The notes under the pieces: generated by a model
What the model saw: only the letters and a program-made list of their open reading frames with translations
What the model was told of the DNA's origin: nothing
Database searches by the model: none
In this document: positions 6,565-7,844 of the stretch, one piece after another
Layout: each line of letters starts with the position of its first letter
Position numbering within the stretch: position 1 is the first letter of the stretch
NCBI GenBank assembly: GCA_023264135.1
Contig: JALQSZ010000058.1
Location: forward strand, 1 to 7,844
Source: Acidimicrobiales bacterium
GTDB lineage: Bacteria > Actinomycetota > Acidimicrobiia > Acidimicrobiales > Acidimicrobilacustridaceae
Direction: 5' to 3'
DNA length: 7,844 bases
Made by a program: the position numbers and the translations under genes

Positions 6565-6596
6565 CCTTTCGAATCGAAGTGGGCTTCGTTCGAAGG
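6565..6596 (-). promoter_or_regulatory. Stem-loop covering the fadD ribosome binding site
   Basis: In the minus-strand transcript CCTTCGAACGAAG (from 6596) pairs with CTTCGATTCGAAAGG (ending 6565) around the loop CCCA. The stem has 13 pairs and two single-A bulges. The 3' arm ends in GAAAGG, the only Shine-Dalgarno candidate for fadD, eight bases before its ATG at 6556. The folded form would hide that site. The plus strand also shows two TTCGAA palindromes (6568-6573 and 6589-6594) 21 bp apart, about two helical turns, so a protein operator is the main alternative. The structure is visible directly; the control role is inferred. Confidence 0.55.
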
Positions 6597-6601
6597 TCTC
6601 T

Positions 6602-6679
6602 CCCGCTCATGTGAGCCGAGCTGCCGGGATCTTGCGACCCGTGATGACGACAACTCTGTTGAGGGATACTCCCCTTCAA
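6602..6679 (-). promoter_or_regulatory. Upstream part of the fadD leader, further small hairpins
   Basis: Upstream of the site-covering stem, the minus strand has a 7-bp stem of TTGA-GGG with CCC-TCAA and one bulge (6659-6679). It also has a 6-bp stem of CGGG-TC with GA-CCCG, one bulge and a GCAA tetraloop of GNRA type (6625-6641). A weaker GCTC/GAGC stem lies near 6607-6618. No known riboswitch class is recognised. No convincing gene is present in this stretch. Confidence 0.35.
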
Positions 6680-6685
6680 AAGTGA

Positions 6686-6694
6686 ACTCTATCA
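6686..6694 (-). promoter_or_regulatory. Candidate extended -10 promoter for the fadD operon
   Basis: The minus strand reads TGA-TAGAGT, matching TGN-TANNNT. Transcription would start near 6679 and produce a leader of about 120 bases containing the hairpins described at 6565-6679. No good -35 element is seen at 16-18 bp, so this is tentative. Confidence 0.28.
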
Positions 6695-6740
6695 GACGAA
6701 TTAGAAAACCGGTAGTTCAGTTCGTAAATAATTTCCCACA

Positions 6741-6771
6741 GGGGAAGGGGGCTCGGGGAACCGGGATGGGG
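6741..6771 (+). promoter_or_regulatory. G-quadruplex motif upstream of the winged-helix regulator gene
   Basis: Five guanine runs of 4, 5, 4, 3 and 4 bases are separated by loops of 2, 3, 4 and 2 bases, fitting the canonical four-run rule with one to spare. The motif lies on the coding strand of the regulator gene, about 64-94 bases before its start. A weak AATAAT -10-like box (6727-6732) just upstream would place the motif in the 5' leader, so it could form in RNA as well as DNA. A 5-bp stem of TTCCC (6733-6737) with GGGAA (6742-6746) could compete with folding. Confidence 0.5.
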
Positions 6772-6834
6772 CCCGTCTATGCTTGCGTTTTCAGGAAATA
6801 CATCTCGTAGGACAGAGGGGCCAGGAGCAAAACC

Positions 6835-7161
6835 GTGAGCAAAGACCTCAGTACTTCAGACAAGCCACAGTGGACCTTCTTCACCAACCACGGCCATGTA
6901 CTCGTCTGTCTGGCGGGCGATCCCGATCTGCGGACCCGCGATGTTGCCGATCTCGTGGGCATCACTGAACGTTCTGCCCAAGCAATTATTAGCGACCTTG
7001 TCGATGCGGGGTATGTGACTCGCACCAAGGAGGGTCGACGCAACTCGTACCAAGTTCATGGCGATATTCCTTTGCGCCACCCGCTTGAGCGCGATCACAC
7101 CGTTGGCGAATTGTTAGTGACTCTGGGTCGACTTGATCGACCGAAGCGACGACGTTCATAA
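6835..7161 (+). CDS. Small winged-helix transcriptional regulator (MarR/ArsR-like fold)
   Basis: A 108-residue single-domain DNA-binding protein. It opens with 'WTFFTNHGHVLVCLA' (13-27), a first helix common in small actinobacterial winged-helix proteins. A helix-turn-helix follows, 'LRTRDVADLVGITERSAQAIISDLVDAGYV' at about 32-61, then a basic wing, 'TRTKEGRRNSYQV' (62-74). A tail with 'PLRHPLE' (79-85) ends in the very basic 'DRPKRRRS'. No ligand or metal motif is visible. The GTG start is supported by AGGAG (6823-6827) with seven bases of spacing. It is transcribed away from fadD across a 278-bp region rich in structured elements, so it may control fadD, itself or both. The fold is reliable; the exact family and target are not. 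Confidence 0.83.
   Translation: MSKDLSTSDKPQWTFFTNHGHVLVCLAGDPDLRTRDVADLVGITERSAQAIISDLVDAGYVTRTKEGRRNSYQVHGDIPLRHPLERDHTVGELLVTLGRLDRPKRRRS
7126..7142. repeat. Small stem-loop in the 3' end of the regulator gene
   Basis: GGTCGA (7126-7131) and TCGACC (7137-7142) form a perfect 6-bp stem with a 5-base loop. It lies just before the regulator stop codon and 50 bases past the stop of the converging CoA-transferase gene. There is no U-tract. It is weaker than the comparable structures at 670-699 and 3458-3520, and could be chance. Confidence 0.3.
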
Positions 7162-7192
7162 CGCTCACGCGACGGGGGAGACGAGTGACGAT

Positions 7193-7844
7193 TTACTCGA
7201 CAACTCCAGTGGCGAAAAGTTGCGCAATGTCGTCCTCGCTTCGACCGAGAAGTTCACGAAGGATTTCTTGTGAATGCTGACCGGCGAATGGGGCCCGTCC
7301 AAGAGTTTCGAGTTCGGAACCTACGAACTTGAGGGGCAGGGGCAACATATCGGCACCGTGTGTTGAGGACGGCAACCACGATGTTCGCTGTGTGAAATGT
7401 GGATCTGTCGGAAGGCTTCGCGAAGAATTGGCAGGAACGATTGCGGTGTTATGGCGCGCACCAAACGCCGCCCAGTACTCGGTGGAGTGAGAACGAAAGA
7501 TGGCAATGAGTTCGGTACGAAGTTCTTCGTTGCCGGGCCAGCGCTCGAAAAGGTCGGCGCGTCCAACTCCTTCACAGAAATTTCGCCAAAATTCCTGTTC
7601 TGAAGCCATGAACAAGATGTAGCCATCCGTGGTTTCGTAGAACTGATAGCGAACTCCATCGCTCATCCCAGCGGTACCTGGTGCTCGGCGCTGATAGTTG
7701 TCACTGGCGTTGCCGGTGACTTCGCTTTCGGGCCGTTCGTAGGCGCGCCAAGTTTCGACGCGTAACCAGTCAAACGCAGCAGCGGCGTCGGCTTGCGCGA
7801 GTTCAATCGAGGTGCCGACTCCTGTTCGTTGTGCGGCGAAAATT
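7193..7844 (-). CDS. CaiB/BaiF family CoA-transferase, C-terminal part, 5' end outside window
   Basis: The minus-strand frame is open from the right edge to a TAA at 7193-7195, giving 216 visible residues. Family III CoA-transferases move CoA between carboxylic acids; relatives include formyl-CoA, carnitine and bile acid CoA-transferases and alpha-methylacyl-CoA racemase. Recognisable parts are 'GVGTSIELAQADAAAA' near the edge, 'YQFYETTDGYILFMASEQEFWRNFCEGVGRADL' in the middle, and the closing 'LPLPLKFVGSE', 'GQHSQEILRELLG' and 'FATGVVE', all in the family's order. The conserved catalytic aspartate lies upstream, outside the window. The ATG at 7666 is internal, not the start. It converges on the regulator gene with 31 bp between stops. 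The family is clear; the substrate is not. Confidence 0.87.
   Translation of the reverse strand, partial: IFAAQRTGVGTSIELAQADAAAAFDWLRVETWRAYERPESEVTGNASDNYQRRAPGTAGMSDGVRYQFYETTDGYILFMASEQEFWRNFCEGVGRADLFERWPGNEELRTELIAIFRSHSTEYWAAFGARHNTAIVPANSSRSLPTDPHFTQRTSWLPSSTHGADMLPLPLKFVGSELETLGRAPFAGQHSQEILRELLGRSEDDIAQLFATGVVE

Noticed and set aside
6557..6679. In-frame TTG start at 6679 adding 41 residues to the acyl-CoA ligase
   Set aside because: The extra residues do not resemble the family, no ribosome binding site precedes the TTG, and the ATG at 6556 has GAAAGG nearby and gives the normal N-terminus.
6757..6777. ECF-sigma-type promoter, GGAAC followed by GTC, before the regulator gene
   Set aside because: Only 13 bp separate the two elements, too short for this promoter class, and the GGAAC lies within the G-run motif.
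6544..6810. Plus-strand open frame of 88 codons across the fadD leader and G-rich region
   Set aside because: It overlaps the fadD start, has no domain or ribosome binding site, and its sequence reads through the hairpins and G-runs as non-coding DNA would.
7182..7199. Stem CGAGT/ACTCG between the regulator and CoA-transferase genes as a terminator
   Set aside because: Only five pairs with an 8-base loop and no U-tract; it overlaps the CoA-transferase stop codon and is easily chance.
1..7844. Mobile element, defence island, CRISPR array or tRNA gene
   Set aside because: No transposase, integrase, nuclease, direct-repeat array or cloverleaf was seen; all genes are metabolic, regulatory or housekeeping.

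Overview
The window looks like an ordinary chromosomal segment of a mid-GC Gram-positive-type bacterium, most likely an actinomycete. Acidimicrobiia or a related aquatic or soil lineage is my guess, made from protein wording and not from a marker gene. The supporting signs are a FadD15-like acyl-CoA ligase, an actinobacterial-style PurE with the short 'NAGL' loop, a small zf-TFIIB zinc ribbon, an apparently leaderless purK, and GC content judged by eye in the mid-50s to 60 percent. I see no phage genes, transposases, CRISPR arrays, tRNAs or rRNAs.

Layout. (1) 1-717, plus strand: the C-terminal part of a GH78-like alpha-L-rhamnosidase, cut by the window edge. (2) 730-1854, minus: an SbtA-type sodium-dependent bicarbonate transporter, tail to tail with the rhamnosidase. 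(3) 1936-3547, plus: purK and purE, divergent from sbtA across an 81-bp shared promoter region. (4) 3544-6556, minus: a compact three-gene operon read in the order acyl-CoA ligase (fadD), zf-TFIIB mini-protein, membrane protease HtpX. (5) 6557-6834: a 278-bp divergent regulatory region with several hairpins on the fadD side and a five-run G-quadruplex motif on the other side. (6) 6835-7161, plus: a small winged-helix regulator. (7) 7193-7844, minus: the C-terminal part of a CaiB/BaiF CoA-transferase, cut by the right edge.

How the parts may work together. PurK consumes bicarbonate and ATP to make N5-CAIR and PurE rearranges it to CAIR. A bicarbonate importer head to head with purKE is therefore a sensible but unproven partnership. 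FadD activates fatty acids, and the CoA-transferase belongs to a family that moves CoA between acyl chains, so the right half has an acyl-CoA theme. The small regulator faces fadD and is a candidate controller of it. HtpX and the zinc ribbon are tied to fadD by a 4-bp start/stop overlap and an 11-bp gap, which suggests a link between fatty acid activation and membrane protein quality control.

The most striking non-coding signals are stem-loops placed inside the 3' coding ends at tail-to-tail gene junctions that have almost no intergenic space, and a stem-loop covering the fadD ribosome binding site. I do not see a clearly new defence or mobile system; the value here lies in regulatory architecture and the sbtA-purKE pairing.
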